Notes: generated from the sequence alone by a model not told the origin. A DNA stretch of 64,000 bases from DASPWW01 sp963803425 (GCA_963803425.1 CAWDMA010000002.1:186001-250000), one strand, 5' to 3'; positions 43,274 through 51,600 are shown, counted from the first letter of the stretch. Program-made: numbers and translations.

Positions 43274-44032
43274 TTGAGCCCACTCGAGCTGACCGCGCTC
43301 GCGGCGTGGGCGTTCAGCGTCGCCGTGATGGGCGGCCTGGTCGGGCTCGTGCTCGGAAACCTGCGGCTCCCCCTAGTGGTGCTGCTGGCGGGCTCTCCCG
43401 CGGGGGGGGCCGGAGCGAACGTGGCGATCAGCGGGGTGTCCGCGCTCACGTCGACCGCCGCCCACGCGCGGGGCGGTCGGGTGAACTGGCGCCTGTTCGG
43501 GTGGATGGCCGTCCCGTCCGTGATCGGCGCCGTGATCGGAGGCCTGATCTCGGGGGTGCTGCCCTCGCGGGTGCTGCTCGCGGTGATCGCGGTGGTGGTC
43601 CTGTACGGCGCATACGAGCTGCTCCGGAACGCATCCGTGCGCGAGGACGAGCCGGAGCGGGAGGAGCCGCACCCGATGCTGGCCGCGGTTTGGGTCGCGT
43701 TCGGCGTGGGGGTGCTGGGTGGGATCGTCGGCCTGATCCTGGGATCGCTGCGACTGCCGGCGATGATGCGGTGGGTCGGGATCACCCCGCACGAGGCGGT
43801 CGGGACGAACGCCGCGGCCGGGGTGTGCGTGGGGATCGGAGGGCTGGTCGGGCACCTTCCCAGCGGGATCGAGTGGGAGCTGTTCGCGGTCGGAGCGGCG
43901 GCCTCGATCCCCGGCGCCTACCTCGGCTCGCGCCTGACCGGCCGGCTCTCCGAGGACGCGCTGCTGAGGGCGATCGCGGTGGTGCTCGTGATCACCGGCG
44001 TTTCGATGCTGGCCCAGGCCTTCGTCGGCTGA
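43274..44032 (+). CDS. TSUP-family (TauE/SafE) sulfite/anion exporter-like permease
   Basis: Polytopic membrane protein of 252 residues with about eight helices in two homologous halves. Each half begins with the family's Gly-rich segment: VAVMGGLVGLVLGNLRLPLV and VGVLGGIVGLILGSLRLPAM; this internal repeat is typical of TSUP permeases. GTNAAAGVCVGIGG is another conserved element. The substrate may be sulfite, sulfonates or organic anions; it is not deducible here. The TTG start at 43274 leaves a 123-nt gap to the divergent 766-residue gene. The M20 peptidase gene follows after 23 nt. Confidence 0.88.
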   Translation: MSPLELTALAAWAFSVAVMGGLVGLVLGNLRLPLVVLLAGSPAGGAGANVAISGVSALTSTAAHARGGRVNWRLFGWMAVPSVIGAVIGGLISGVLPSRVLLAVIAVVVLYGAYELLRNASVREDEPEREEPHPMLAAVWVAFGVGVLGGIVGLILGSLRLPAMMRWVGITPHEAVGTNAAAGVCVGIGGLVGHLPSGIEWELFAVGAAASIPGAYLGSRLTGRLSEDALLRAIAVVLVITGVSMLAQAFVG

Positions 44033-44043
44033 TCCGGTCGGGG

Positions 44044-44049
44044 TAACCT
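44044..44049 (+). promoter_or_regulatory. Candidate -10 element (TAACCT) of the M20 peptidase operon
   Basis: TAACCT ends 6 nt before ATG 44056, matching the leaderless pattern seen elsewhere in the window. Confidence 0.4.
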
Positions 44050-44055
44050 GCGCCG

Positions 44056-45399
44056 ATGGGCGAGGAGGTCGCACTCGCGCCGCAAGCGGAGCTGGGCGCG
44101 GAGGCCGTGGCGCTGCTCCGCGACCTGATCCGGATCGACACGACGAACCCGCCCGGCAACGAAGGGCGCGTCCAGGAGCTGCTCTCCGACCTGCTCGCCG
44201 GGGCGGGGTTCGAGTGCGAGCTGACCGCGTGCGAGCCGGACCGGCCCAACCTGGTCGCGCGCCTGCGCGGGGGTGCGCCGGGGCCGGTCCTGTGCCTGCT
44301 CGGCCACGCCGACGTCGTCCCCGCCGATCCGGCCGACTGGAGCCGGGACCCATTCTCGGGCGAGCTGATCGACGGCGAGGTGTGGGGCCGCGGTGCCGTC
44401 GACATGAAGGGACAGGTCGCGGCCGAGGTCGCGGCGGCCGTGTCGCTGGCTCGGGCCGGGTGGCGCCCCGCGCACGGGGACCTGCTCGTAGTGGTGACGG
44501 CCGACGAGGAGTGCGGGGCGACCCTGGGGGCTCAGTGGCTGTGCGAGCAGCGGCCCGACCTTGTCCGCTGCGACATGGTCCTGAACGAGGGCGGCGGGAT
44601 CATGGTCGAGATCGGCGGCAGGCGGTTCTACACGGTGGCGCTCGCGGAGAAGGGCAAGTGCCCGCTCCGTGTCCGCACCCACGGGCGCGCCGGGCACGGC
44701 TCGCTGCCCCGGATCGGGGACAACGCGATAGTCAGGATGGCGCCGCTGATCGAGCGGCTCGCCGCCCAGCCGCCGCGCGAGCCGACCGCGGAGGGGGTGG
44801 GGATGCTGTCCGTGCTGCTCGACGACGACCTCTCCGGCGCCGGCCCGGAGCAGCTCGCGACGGCGGTCGACCGCGTCCGCGCCGAGGACCCCGCCGTCGC
44901 CGACTACCTGCTCGACCCCCTGCTCGGGGTGACGCTGACGCCGGCGATCGTGTCAGGCGGGGTGAAGGAGAACGTGATCCCGGCCCGCTCCGAGCTGCTC
45001 GTCGACTGCAGGGTGCCGCCCGGCCAGGGCGCCGACGAGGTGATGGAGCGGGTGTGGGCGCTGGTCGGCGAGGGCGGCTGGGAGGTCGAGCCGAACGGGG
45101 AGCCGATCGTCGGCAACCGCTCCCCGTTCGAGGGCCCGCTCGCGGACGCGATCACCACCTGGATCTCGGAGGTCGACCCGGGGGCCGTGCCGGTGCCCGC
45201 CGCGATGCCGGGGTTCAGCGACAGCCACTGGTTCCGGCGAGCGTTCGGAACGGTCGCGTACGGGTTCTGGCCGCGCAACTCGGCCCCGCTGGCCGAGCTC
45301 GAGCCGCTGATTCACGGCGCCGACGAGCGGATCCCGGTCGCGGACATCGAGCTGTCGACGGGGTTCTACGTGGACGCCGTTCGGCGGGTGCTGGGATGA
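44056..45399 (+). CDS. M20/ArgE/DapE-family metallopeptidase
   Basis: Two-zinc amidohydrolase of 447 residues, acting on N-acyl amino acids or dipeptides. Metal/catalytic motifs: LLGHADVVPAD (His, Asp), WGRGAVDMKGQVA (bridging Asp), TADEECGATLG (catalytic Glu-Glu), and the C-terminal His ligand in LIHGADERIPV. The dimerisation domain lies at about 185-320, starting near the HGRAGHGSLPR His. Its length is normal. The stop overlaps the DUF1385 gene (ATGA). The exact substrate (acetylornithine, succinyl-diaminopimelate or peptides) cannot be assigned; no arg or dap genes are adjacent. Confidence 0.9.
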   Translation: MGEEVALAPQAELGAEAVALLRDLIRIDTTNPPGNEGRVQELLSDLLAGAGFECELTACEPDRPNLVARLRGGAPGPVLCLLGHADVVPADPADWSRDPFSGELIDGEVWGRGAVDMKGQVAAEVAAAVSLARAGWRPAHGDLLVVVTADEECGATLGAQWLCEQRPDLVRCDMVLNEGGGIMVEIGGRRFYTVALAEKGKCPLRVRTHGRAGHGSLPRIGDNAIVRMAPLIERLAAQPPREPTAEGVGMLSVLLDDDLSGAGPEQLATAVDRVRAEDPAVADYLLDPLLGVTLTPAIVSGGVKENVIPARSELLVDCRVPPGQGADEVMERVWALVGEGGWEVEPNGEPIVGNRSPFEGPLADAITTWISEVDPGAVPVPAAMPGFSDSHWFRRAFGTVAYGFWPRNSAPLAELEPLIHGADERIPVADIELSTGFYVDAVRRVLG

Positions 45400-46238
45400 G
45401 CGCGAGCGCCGCGGCGCCGGCCCACTCGGGCAACGGGGCCGGCCCTCCCGCGCGGCTGCGGCTCGGCGGGATGGCGCTCCGCAACGGCCTGCTGATCCAC
45501 GGGCCCACCTCGTGGGCGATCGCCGCCCGGTCACGGGACGGCGTGCTCGTCGTCGCGTCCGGGCCGAAGCCCACGTTCGGGCCGGCGCTCGGCTCGATCC
45601 CGCTGCTGCGCGGACCGCTGCGTCTGATCGAGGCATTTGCCGTCCTCCCGCTGGCCCGGATCCGGCTCCCGGATGCGCGCCTGCCGCTCGAGGACCTGCG
45701 CGTGCTCGCCGCCGCCGCCGCGGTCACCGCCGCCAGCGGAGCCCTGAGGCGCGGCGGCCCGACCACACTGCTGCGGGAGAGCGTCGCCGCGGGGCTGGGC
45801 GCGGTTCCGGCGCTGGTCGCCCTGACCGACTCAGACCTGGCCGCCTACCACGGCGTCGAGCACAAGGCGATCGGCGCGTACGAGCGGGGCAGCGCCGACC
45901 CGCGCCAGGCGCCGAAGGAGCACGAGCGGTGCGGCTCGCACCTGGTCGCGCCGCTGCTCGCCCTGTCGATCGCGGGTCAGGTGGTGGTGGAACGGGTACT
46001 GGAGCGGCCCGGACCTGTCGCCCGTGCCGTGGCCGCGGCGACCAGCGTTGCGGTCGCGGCGGAGATGTTCGCGTGGAGCGAGCGCCACCCCGACACCGCC
46101 TTCGCGCGCGCGTTCCGGCGCCCCGGGACGGAGCTGCAGCGGCACCTCGCGACCCGCGAGCCGACCGACGAGCAGCTCGAGGTGGGGAGCGCCGCGCTGG
46201 CCGAGATCCTGCGCGCCGAGGGCGCCGCGACCGCTTGA
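45396..46238 (+). CDS. DUF1385 family membrane protein
   Basis: Membrane protein of 280 residues with the DUF1385 signatures: LGGMALRNGLLIHGP (usually GGQAVMEGVMMRGP, here degenerate), WAIAARSRDGVLVV, LRGPLRLIEAF, and AYHGVEHKAIGAYERG, the highly conserved HGxEHK motif. Its C-terminal half has ERCGSHLVAPLL. Function unknown in the family. It overlaps the M20 peptidase stop and is followed after 8 nt by the FtsH-like gene, so the three are co-transcribed. The last 40 residues are helical and charged. Confidence 0.85.
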   Translation: MSASAAAPAHSGNGAGPPARLRLGGMALRNGLLIHGPTSWAIAARSRDGVLVVASGPKPTFGPALGSIPLLRGPLRLIEAFAVLPLARIRLPDARLPLEDLRVLAAAAAVTAASGALRRGGPTTLLRESVAAGLGAVPALVALTDSDLAAYHGVEHKAIGAYERGSADPRQAPKEHERCGSHLVAPLLALSIAGQVVVERVLERPGPVARAVAAATSVAVAAEMFAWSERHPDTAFARAFRRPGTELQRHLATREPTDEQLEVGSAALAEILRAEGAATA

Positions 46239-46246
46239 ATCAGGGC

Positions 46247-47746
46247 ATGAGCTCGCTGCTCGACGCGCCCCTCGCGATCACCTACGACGACATCGAGCGG
46301 TGGGCGATCACGTGGTTGCCGATCCTCCTTCTCGGCGTGCTCGTCTTCCTCGTGTGGCGGACCCTGAAGATGATGCCCCGAACCAGGCCGCAGCAGATCA
46401 CCCCGAGCTCGGCGAGCTCGGTGAGCTGGGACGACGTCGCCGGCGTCGAGGAGACCAAGGACGAGCTTCGCGAGGTTGTCGAGTTCCTGAGCCGTCCCGC
46501 CGAGTTCAAGCGGCTCGGCGCAAAGGTCCCGAAGGGCGTCCTCCTGCACGGGCCGCCCGGAACCGGGAAGACGCTGCTCGCGAAGGCCGTCGCGCACGAG
46601 TCCGGCGCCGACTTCTTCGGGCAGTCGGCCTCGGCGTTCGTGGAGATGTTCGCGGGGCTCGGGGCCGCGCGGATCCGGCGGCTGTTCAAGCAGGCCCGCG
46701 AGAACGCGCCCGCGATCGTGTTCATCGACGAGCTCGACGCGGTCGGCGCCCAGCGCGGATCGGACATCTCCGGGGAGCGCGACCAGACCCTGAACCAGCT
46801 GCTCGTCGAGATGGACGGGTTCGAGTCGGGCGACGACGTGGTCGTGATGGCTGCCTCGAACCTGCTCGAGAAGCTCGACGCCGCCCTGCTTCGGCCCGGA
46901 CGCTTCGACAGGCAGGTGTACGTGCCGCCCCCCGACGTGCGCGGGCGCGCGGCGGTGCTCGAGGTCCACACGCGCCCGATGCCGCTCGCAGACGACGTCG
47001 AGCTCGAGCGCGTCGCGCGCCACACCTCCGGCCTCACCGGCGCCGACCTCGCCAACCTCTGCAACGAGGCGGCGATCCTCGCCGGCCGCGAGCACCGCGC
47101 GGAGATCGAGCAGCGGGACTTCGACGCCGCGTTCGAGCGCGTCGTCGCCGGGCTCCAGTCCCGGAAGCTGATCACCGAGCACGAGAAGCGGGTGATCGCG
47201 TGGCACGAGGCGGGGCACGCGCTCGTCTCCGAGCTGCTGCCGACGGTCGACGACGTGCAGAAGGTGAGCGTCGTCCCGCGCGGGAAGTCGCTCGGGTACA
47301 CCCTCAACCTGCCGAGCGAGGACCGCTACCTGAAGTCCCGCCAGGAGCTGCTCGATCACCTCAAGGTGCTGCTCGCCGGTCGCGTCTCCGAGCAGATCAC
47401 GTTCGGGCGCGTCACCACCGGCGCCGCCGACGACCTCCGCAACGTCACCCGGATCGCGCGCTCGATGGTCGACGAGTACGGGATGGGCGCCCGGATCCGT
47501 GCCCACCAGGTGCCCGCGGAGGACCCGACCGTGTCCGAGTCGATGCGCGCGATCCGCGACGAGGAGGTCGAGTCGATCGCCGAGGAGGCGTACCGCGGCG
47601 CCCACCGCCTGCTCACCGACAACCGCGACGCGCTCGACGAGATCGCGGAGCGGCTGCTCGCGGACGAGGTGATCGAGCGCGACGGGATCCGGGCGATCCT
47701 CGCCCGCGCCGCAGAGCGCCCCGCCTCCCCGGCCGTCCCCGCCTGA
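46247..47746 (+). CDS. Short FtsH-like ATP-dependent zinc metalloprotease
   Basis: AAA+ membrane protease of 499 residues. It has one N-terminal membrane helix (ITWLPILLLGVLVFLVW) instead of the canonical two flanking a periplasmic domain. The AAA module has Walker A HGPPGTGKTLLAKA, pore loop SASAFVEMFAGLGA, Walker B IVFIDELDAVG and the second region of homology LLRPGRFDRQV. The M41 peptidase domain has zinc motif AWHEAGHALVSE and the third-ligand region TTGAADDLRNVTRIA. Function: degradation of membrane or unstable proteins. A canonical FtsH is presumably encoded elsewhere; this looks like a lineage-specific paralogue. Confidence 0.9.
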   Translation: MSSLLDAPLAITYDDIERWAITWLPILLLGVLVFLVWRTLKMMPRTRPQQITPSSASSVSWDDVAGVEETKDELREVVEFLSRPAEFKRLGAKVPKGVLLHGPPGTGKTLLAKAVAHESGADFFGQSASAFVEMFAGLGAARIRRLFKQARENAPAIVFIDELDAVGAQRGSDISGERDQTLNQLLVEMDGFESGDDVVVMAASNLLEKLDAALLRPGRFDRQVYVPPPDVRGRAAVLEVHTRPMPLADDVELERVARHTSGLTGADLANLCNEAAILAGREHRAEIEQRDFDAAFERVVAGLQSRKLITEHEKRVIAWHEAGHALVSELLPTVDDVQKVSVVPRGKSLGYTLNLPSEDRYLKSRQELLDHLKVLLAGRVSEQITFGRVTTGAADDLRNVTRIARSMVDEYGMGARIRAHQVPAEDPTVSESMRAIRDEEVESIAEEAYRGAHRLLTDNRDALDEIAERLLADEVIERDGIRAILARAAERPASPAVPA

Positions 47747-47794
47747 CGCCGGGCTCCGCCGGCTGCTCCTCCTCGTCAACCGTTCGAGCCTCAC

Positions 47795-47800
47795 TACACT
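47795..47800 (+). promoter_or_regulatory. Candidate -10 element (TACACT) of the mce gene
   Basis: TACACT leaves 8 nt to ATG 47809. It suggests the epimerase pair has its own leaderless promoter after the FtsH-like gene. Confidence 0.4.
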
Positions 47801-47808
47801 CACCGCCG

Positions 47809-48213
47809 ATGCTGGAGCGAATCGACCACGTCGGAGTCGCGGTGAACGACATCGACGCCGCGGCCGCCGTCTACACCGACACCCTCGGGATGTCGCTCGC
47901 GCATCGCGAGCGGGTCGAGGAGCAGGGAGTGGAGGCGGCGCTGCTCGACGTCGGCGAGGGGCACGTGGAGCTCCTGCAGCCGCTCGGCGACGACTCGGTG
48001 GTCGGGAAGTTCATCGCCCGCCGCGGCGAGGGCCTCCACCACGTCGCGTACGCGGTCGAGGACATCGACGCCGAGCTCACCCGGCTGAAGCTGGCCGGAG
48101 TGCGGTTGATCGACGACGAAGCGCGCCGCGGGATCCGTAACAGCCGGGTCGCGTTCCTGCACCCGAAGGAGACCGGCAGCGTGCTCACCGAGCTCGTGGA
48201 GCCGGCGGACTGA
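47809..48213 (+). CDS. mce: Methylmalonyl-CoA epimerase
   Basis: Vicinal-oxygen-chelate enzyme of 134 residues interconverting (R)- and (S)-methylmalonyl-CoA in propionate metabolism. Metal ligands lie in RIDHVGVAVNDI (His), EGHVELLQPLG, GLHHVAYAVEDI (His) and VLTELVEP (Glu). KFIARRGEGLHHVA is the family signature. Length and domain pair are normal. The stop overlaps the ATG of the next small gene (TGATG). Methylmalonyl-CoA mutase genes are not in the window. Confidence 0.93.
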   Translation: MLERIDHVGVAVNDIDAAAAVYTDTLGMSLAHRERVEEQGVEAALLDVGEGHVELLQPLGDDSVVGKFIARRGEGLHHVAYAVEDIDAELTRLKLAGVRLIDDEARRGIRNSRVAFLHPKETGSVLTELVEPAD

Positions 48214-48437
48214 TGGCCGCCGAGACGCGCCGTGTCGAGATCGGGTTCGCCGGCGGCCAGGTCGCGACGATGCGGCTCGGCGACGACGCTTTGAAGGAGC
48301 TCCGCAAGGCGCTCGAGAGCGCCGAGGGATGGGCCGAGATCTCGGCCCAGGACGCCGAGCTCGCGCTCGACGCGCGCCAGGTCGTGTTCGTGCGGGTCGA
48401 GGGCTCCGGGCAGTCGATCGGCTTCTCCGGCGGATGA
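48213..48437 (+). CDS. Small protein of unknown function, coupled to mce
   Basis: 74-residue acidic cytoplasmic protein; not recognised. Predicted strands RRVEIGFAGGQVATMRL and QVVFVRVEGSGQSIGF flank a helix (DDALKELRKALES), a compact beta-alpha-beta fold. Its ATG shares a base with the mce stop, so synthesis is coupled to the epimerase. It is followed by a GC-rich inverted repeat. A role linked to methylmalonyl-CoA metabolism is only suggested by position. Confidence 0.65.
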   Translation: MAAETRRVEIGFAGGQVATMRLGDDALKELRKALESAEGWAEISAQDAELALDARQVVFVRVEGSGQSIGFSGG

Positions 48438-48439
48438 TT

Positions 48440-48477
48440 CCCGCCGCGTGCTCCGCTACGCGTCCGCTCGCGGCGGG
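48440..48477 (+). terminator. GC-rich inverted repeat, possible terminator
   Basis: Perfect 9-bp stem CCCGCCGCG/CGCGGCGGG with a 20-nt loop lies 2 nt after the stop of the 74-residue protein gene. No T run follows (only CTT), so intrinsic termination is uncertain in this high-GC setting. Confidence 0.4.
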
Positions 48478-48491
48478 CTTGCGCAGGCTCG

Positions 48492-49100
48492 TTGACCGTT
48501 AGAAGGCTCGCGGCCGGGCTCCTGCTCGCGATCGCCGCCGCGGCCTACTGGTGGCGGAGAAACCCGTCCGCGTGCCCGTACAGCCAGCGGTTCTGGGTGC
48601 AGGCGCCGCACCCGTTCATCACCCGGTCGCGGCTTCGGGACATCCTCGACCCCGAGCCCGGCGAGAGGGTGCTGGAGATCGGGCCCGGGACCGGCTACTA
48701 CACGCTCGACCTCGCCGAGTGGGTGTCGCCGGGCGGCAGCGTCGAGATCTTCGACATCCAGCAGGAGATGCTCGACCACACGATCCGGCGCGCCCGGGAG
48801 GGCGGCGTCGAGAACGTCCACGCCACGCTCGGCGACGCGCAGTCGCTGCCGTTCGAGGACGACCGCTTCGACGCCGCCGTGCTCGTCACCGTGCTCGGCG
48901 AGATCCCCGACCCGGACGCCGCGCTGCGCGAGATCGAGCGGGTCCTGAAGCCGCGCGGAAGGCTCGTCGTCGGCGAGATCGTCGGCGACCCGCACATGGT
49001 CACGCTCGGCACGCTCCGCCGCCGCACCGAGGCGGCCGGGCTCGTGTACGAGGGGCACCTCGGCCCGAGCCTCGCCTACTTCGCGCGCGTTCGCGCGTAG
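48492..49100 (+). CDS. Membrane-anchored class I SAM-dependent methyltransferase
   Basis: Methyltransferase of 202 residues with an N-terminal hydrophobic segment (LAAGLLLAIAAAAYWWRR) that should tether it to the membrane. Motif I is VLEIGPGTGYYTLDLA (SAM-binding), followed by VEIFDIQQEMLDHTIR, then LPFEDDRFDAAVLVTVLGEI and VLKPRGRLVVGEI, as in UbiE/MenG-type enzymes. PYSQRFWVQAPHPFITRSRL before motif I is characteristic of a subgroup of unknown substrate. TTG 48492 is used; no RBS. Possibly acts on lipids or quinones. Confidence 0.85.
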   Translation: MTVRRLAAGLLLAIAAAAYWWRRNPSACPYSQRFWVQAPHPFITRSRLRDILDPEPGERVLEIGPGTGYYTLDLAEWVSPGGSVEIFDIQQEMLDHTIRRAREGGVENVHATLGDAQSLPFEDDRFDAAVLVTVLGEIPDPDAALREIERVLKPRGRLVVGEIVGDPHMVTLGTLRRRTEAAGLVYEGHLGPSLAYFARVRA

Positions 49101-49113
49101 CGCCTTCGGACGC

Positions 49114-50520
49114 CTAGATCCCGCGCTTTCGCTCGCAGTTCACGGCGCGGTCCTTGCCCTTGTTCCCGATGCACACGTCGCGCCCGCCTCCGCCGTTCAG
49201 GGAGTCGCGACCGTTCCCGCCACGCAGCACGTCTGCGCCGCCCCCGCCCCTGAGTCGATCACGCCCTCCGCGTCCGGACGCCTTGTCGTCCCCGGGACCG
49301 CCGACGAGCGTGTCGCGGGCGCCCCCGGACCCTCCGCGGAGATCGTCATCGCCCTCGCCGCCGAGATACTTGTCGTCGCCGTAGGTGAGCGCGATCCCGA
49401 CCTCGCTCTCGATCCGGTCGTCCCCGTCGTCCCCGCAGACCAGGTCGTCGGTGTCGTCACCCGTGACGCGGTCGTCGCCGCCGAGCGCCGCGACGACCCC
49501 GCCGCCGCCGATCTCGTCGGCGGCATCCGATCCGGGCTTCGTCGCGGTGACGCCCTTGCACTGGGGAGCGGCGACGGCGATCCCGGTCGGGCGCGCGAAG
49601 CTGCCGCCGGTGGACACCGGGGTCTGCGCGCCGGTTCGCGGGTCGACTGCGAGCACCGCTCCGGTGCCGGACGCCGTCCGATCGACGACGACGAGCTCGG
49701 AGGGCGGCCCCGATCGGACCGCGACCCCGGTCGGGTCGGAGAAGCTCCGGCCGCTCGACAGGACGCGCTGCGACGCGCCGGACAGTCCGATCAGCGCGCC
49801 GCCGCCGCCGGCGGCGTTCGGGTCGGCGACGACGGGGGAGTCCGCGCCGAGCCCCGTCGGCGCCCACGCGATCCCGAACGGATCGACGAGGTTGCCCTCG
49901 GAGGCGAACGGCTCGGTGAGCAGCGCTCCGCGGACCGGGCTGAACTGCGAGTACACCGCCCCCAGGCCCCCGTCGCCGGACGACGCGTCGGTGAACACCA
50001 GCCCGCCCGTCACCGACACTCCGCTCGGGTCGACGAGCGGCTTCAGGTCCGGAACGGGGCCCGGGGTCTGCGCGCCGGTCTCCGGGTCGACGGAGATCAA
50101 CTCTCCCGCGGCGGGGTCGGCGATCACGATCCGGAAGCTGCTCACCGCGATCCCGGTCGGCTCGCGGAGCAGGGCACCCCTCGTCACCACCCGCTGCGCT
50201 CCGGTGCCGGGGTCGACCGCGAACACTGCTCCGCTCCCGCCGAATGCGTCGGCGTCGGCGACGAACAGCTCGTCGGGGTTCGCGATCGCGACTCCGACCG
50301 GGTCCTCGAACTGCCCGCCGCTGGAGACGACGCTCTGCGCGCCCGTGGCGCGGTCGACCTTCAGGATCGCGCCCTTTGCCCCCGGGCCGGCATCTGGGTC
50401 GGCGACCAGGATGTCGCCGGGCGCCACCGCCGCACTCGCCGCCGCGGGAAGCAGGGCCGAGCACGCGGTGACGATCGTGACCGCCGCTCGCCCCCGACGC
50501 CGCCGTCCAAGGCCTCCCAT
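49114..50520 (-). CDS. Secreted NHL-like propeller protein with C-terminal RTX calcium-binding repeats
   Basis: Exported protein of 468 residues. Signal peptide about 10-31 (AAVTIVTACSALLPAAASAA). Residues 35-340 carry about six repeats of the form GDILVADPDA ... VDRATGAQSVVSSGG ... DPVGVAIA, resembling an NHL/SMP-30-type propeller built of xxxVDPxTGAQ modules. From about 350 come roughly eight GGxGDDxLxGGxG-type RTX nonapeptides (GGEGDDDLRGG, GGPGDDKASGRGG, GGNGRDSLNGG), expected to bind Ca2+ outside the cell. The end is basic (CERKRGI). ATG 50520 has TAGCCT 8 nt upstream. No secretion ABC system is adjacent. Confidence 0.85.
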   Translation of the reverse strand: MGGLGRRRRGRAAVTIVTACSALLPAAASAAVAPGDILVADPDAGPGAKGAILKVDRATGAQSVVSSGGQFEDPVGVAIANPDELFVADADAFGGSGAVFAVDPGTGAQRVVTRGALLREPTGIAVSSFRIVIADPAAGELISVDPETGAQTPGPVPDLKPLVDPSGVSVTGGLVFTDASSGDGGLGAVYSQFSPVRGALLTEPFASEGNLVDPFGIAWAPTGLGADSPVVADPNAAGGGGALIGLSGASQRVLSSGRSFSDPTGVAVRSGPPSELVVVDRTASGTGAVLAVDPRTGAQTPVSTGGSFARPTGIAVAAPQCKGVTATKPGSDAADEIGGGGVVAALGGDDRVTGDDTDDLVCGDDGDDRIESEVGIALTYGDDKYLGGEGDDDLRGGSGGARDTLVGGPGDDKASGRGGRDRLRGGGGADVLRGGNGRDSLNGGGGRDVCIGNKGKDRAVNCERKRGI

Positions 50521-50528
50521 CCCGACCG

Positions 50529-50534
50529 AGGCTA
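50529..50534 (-). promoter_or_regulatory. Candidate -10 element (TAGCCT) of the NHL/RTX gene
   Basis: On the minus strand TAGCCT is 8 nt before ATG 50520; same leaderless arrangement as other genes in the window. Confidence 0.4.
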
Positions 50535-50552
50535 CGCCCCGGTCGGGTCGTG

Positions 50553-51563
50553 TCAAGCCCGGTGGCCCGATGTGCGGGGGGCGGAGCCGGCGGCGAGCGC
50601 CGTCCACAGCCGCTCCTCGGCGTCCAGGACGCGCGCGGCATCCTCGGCGACGCGCTCCCACAGCTCCGGCTCCGGCTCGTCGGCCTCGCTCGCGGCGAGC
50701 AGCGCCACCGCGAGCGAGGTCCAGTCCTCCGCCGCCTCCGTCGCGAGCCTCGCCTGCTCGTAGCCGACCTCGTGCAGGAAGCGCGCGTACATCGTCCTGA
50801 AGTTCCCGCCGCCGGTCCCGCGGCGCTCGATCACCTGGTAGCCGAACCGCGCGCACCAGCGCCAGTCCTGTGCGTGCTCGGGCCACCGGCCCACCTCGGC
50901 GGCGAACCGGCGCAGCGCCGGAAGGCCCTGGAGCTCGCCGAGCTCCGGGTCGACCATCTGGTCGACCGCCCGCTGCACGGCCGCCGGCACCGCGTCCCGC
51001 AGCTCGATCGCGACGCGACCGGGGATGTGGAAGAGATCCCCGGCCAGCGGCTGCGCGGGGTGCTGCTCGTGGCGTGCGAGCGCGAGGCTGGGGAGGGTCG
51101 TCGTCTGCAGCTGCTCGAACCCGGTGTCGGAGAGGTACGCGACCTCGCGGTCGTACCCGGCGAGCACGACCGCGTGGCCGGGGAAGTGCGCGGACCGACC
51201 GTAGTGGTCGAGGTGGTAGAGATCGGTGAGCAGGATCGCGGGGCGGCCCTCGTCGACGATCCGCCGCGCGATCTCCCACGCGGCCTCCGGGTCCTCCTCG
51301 GTCTCCATCGCGAGGCCGGCTCCGGTGAGCTCGAGGAAGTTCTGCTCGAGCCGCGCCGCGCGGCCGTTCGTGAACCGCGACGGCGACTGGTCCTCGAAGG
51401 TGACGTAGAAGAAGCAGGCGCCGGCGCCCAGCCCGAGCACGAGCTCCTCGGAGCACTCGACGCCGTGGAACGCGAGCAGGTTCCGGAGCGCCGTCGATCC
51501 GCAGTGGGCGCCGGGGACGTGCCGGAATCCCGGCACCATCGTCGGTTCGGTCGCAGCCTCCAT
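50553..51563 (-). CDS. BtrH N-terminal domain / DUF4872 protein
   Basis: Cytoplasmic 336-residue protein. The N-terminal half resembles the BtrH acyltransferase-like fold: HVPGAHCGSTALRNLLAFHG has the Cys of a papain-like active site, followed by VLGLGAGACFFYV, AILLTDLYHLDHYGRS and HFPGHAVVLAGYDREVAYL (candidate catalytic His). The C-terminal half has the DUF4872 pattern (helical; GGGNFRTMYARFLHEVGY). BtrH transfers a protected amino-acyl group from a carrier protein in butirosin biosynthesis; related proteins of this two-domain type appear in peptide-modification loci. No biosynthetic partner is seen here. Function unproven. Confidence 0.75.
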   Translation of the reverse strand: MEAATEPTMVPGFRHVPGAHCGSTALRNLLAFHGVECSEELVLGLGAGACFFYVTFEDQSPSRFTNGRAARLEQNFLELTGAGLAMETEEDPEAAWEIARRIVDEGRPAILLTDLYHLDHYGRSAHFPGHAVVLAGYDREVAYLSDTGFEQLQTTTLPSLALARHEQHPAQPLAGDLFHIPGRVAIELRDAVPAAVQRAVDQMVDPELGELQGLPALRRFAAEVGRWPEHAQDWRWCARFGYQVIERRGTGGGNFRTMYARFLHEVGYEQARLATEAAEDWTSLAVALLAASEADEPEPELWERVAEDAARVLDAEERLWTALAAGSAPRTSGHRA

Positions 51564-51588
51564 CGCCGATCTGCAGGGTAGGCGCCCG

Positions 51589-51594
51589 TATGCT
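51589..51594 (+). promoter_or_regulatory. Candidate -10 element (TATGCT) of the PAP2-ychF unit
   Basis: TATGCT is 6 nt before GTG 51601, in the intergenic region divergent from the BtrH-like gene. Confidence 0.4.
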
Positions 51595-51600
51595 CACGGC

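Noticed and set aside
49083..49112. Hairpin CGCGCG-TT-CGCGCG at the methyltransferase 3' end as terminator
   Set aside because: The loop of two bases is too tight and the repeat is inside the last codons in GC-rich sequence; likely chance.
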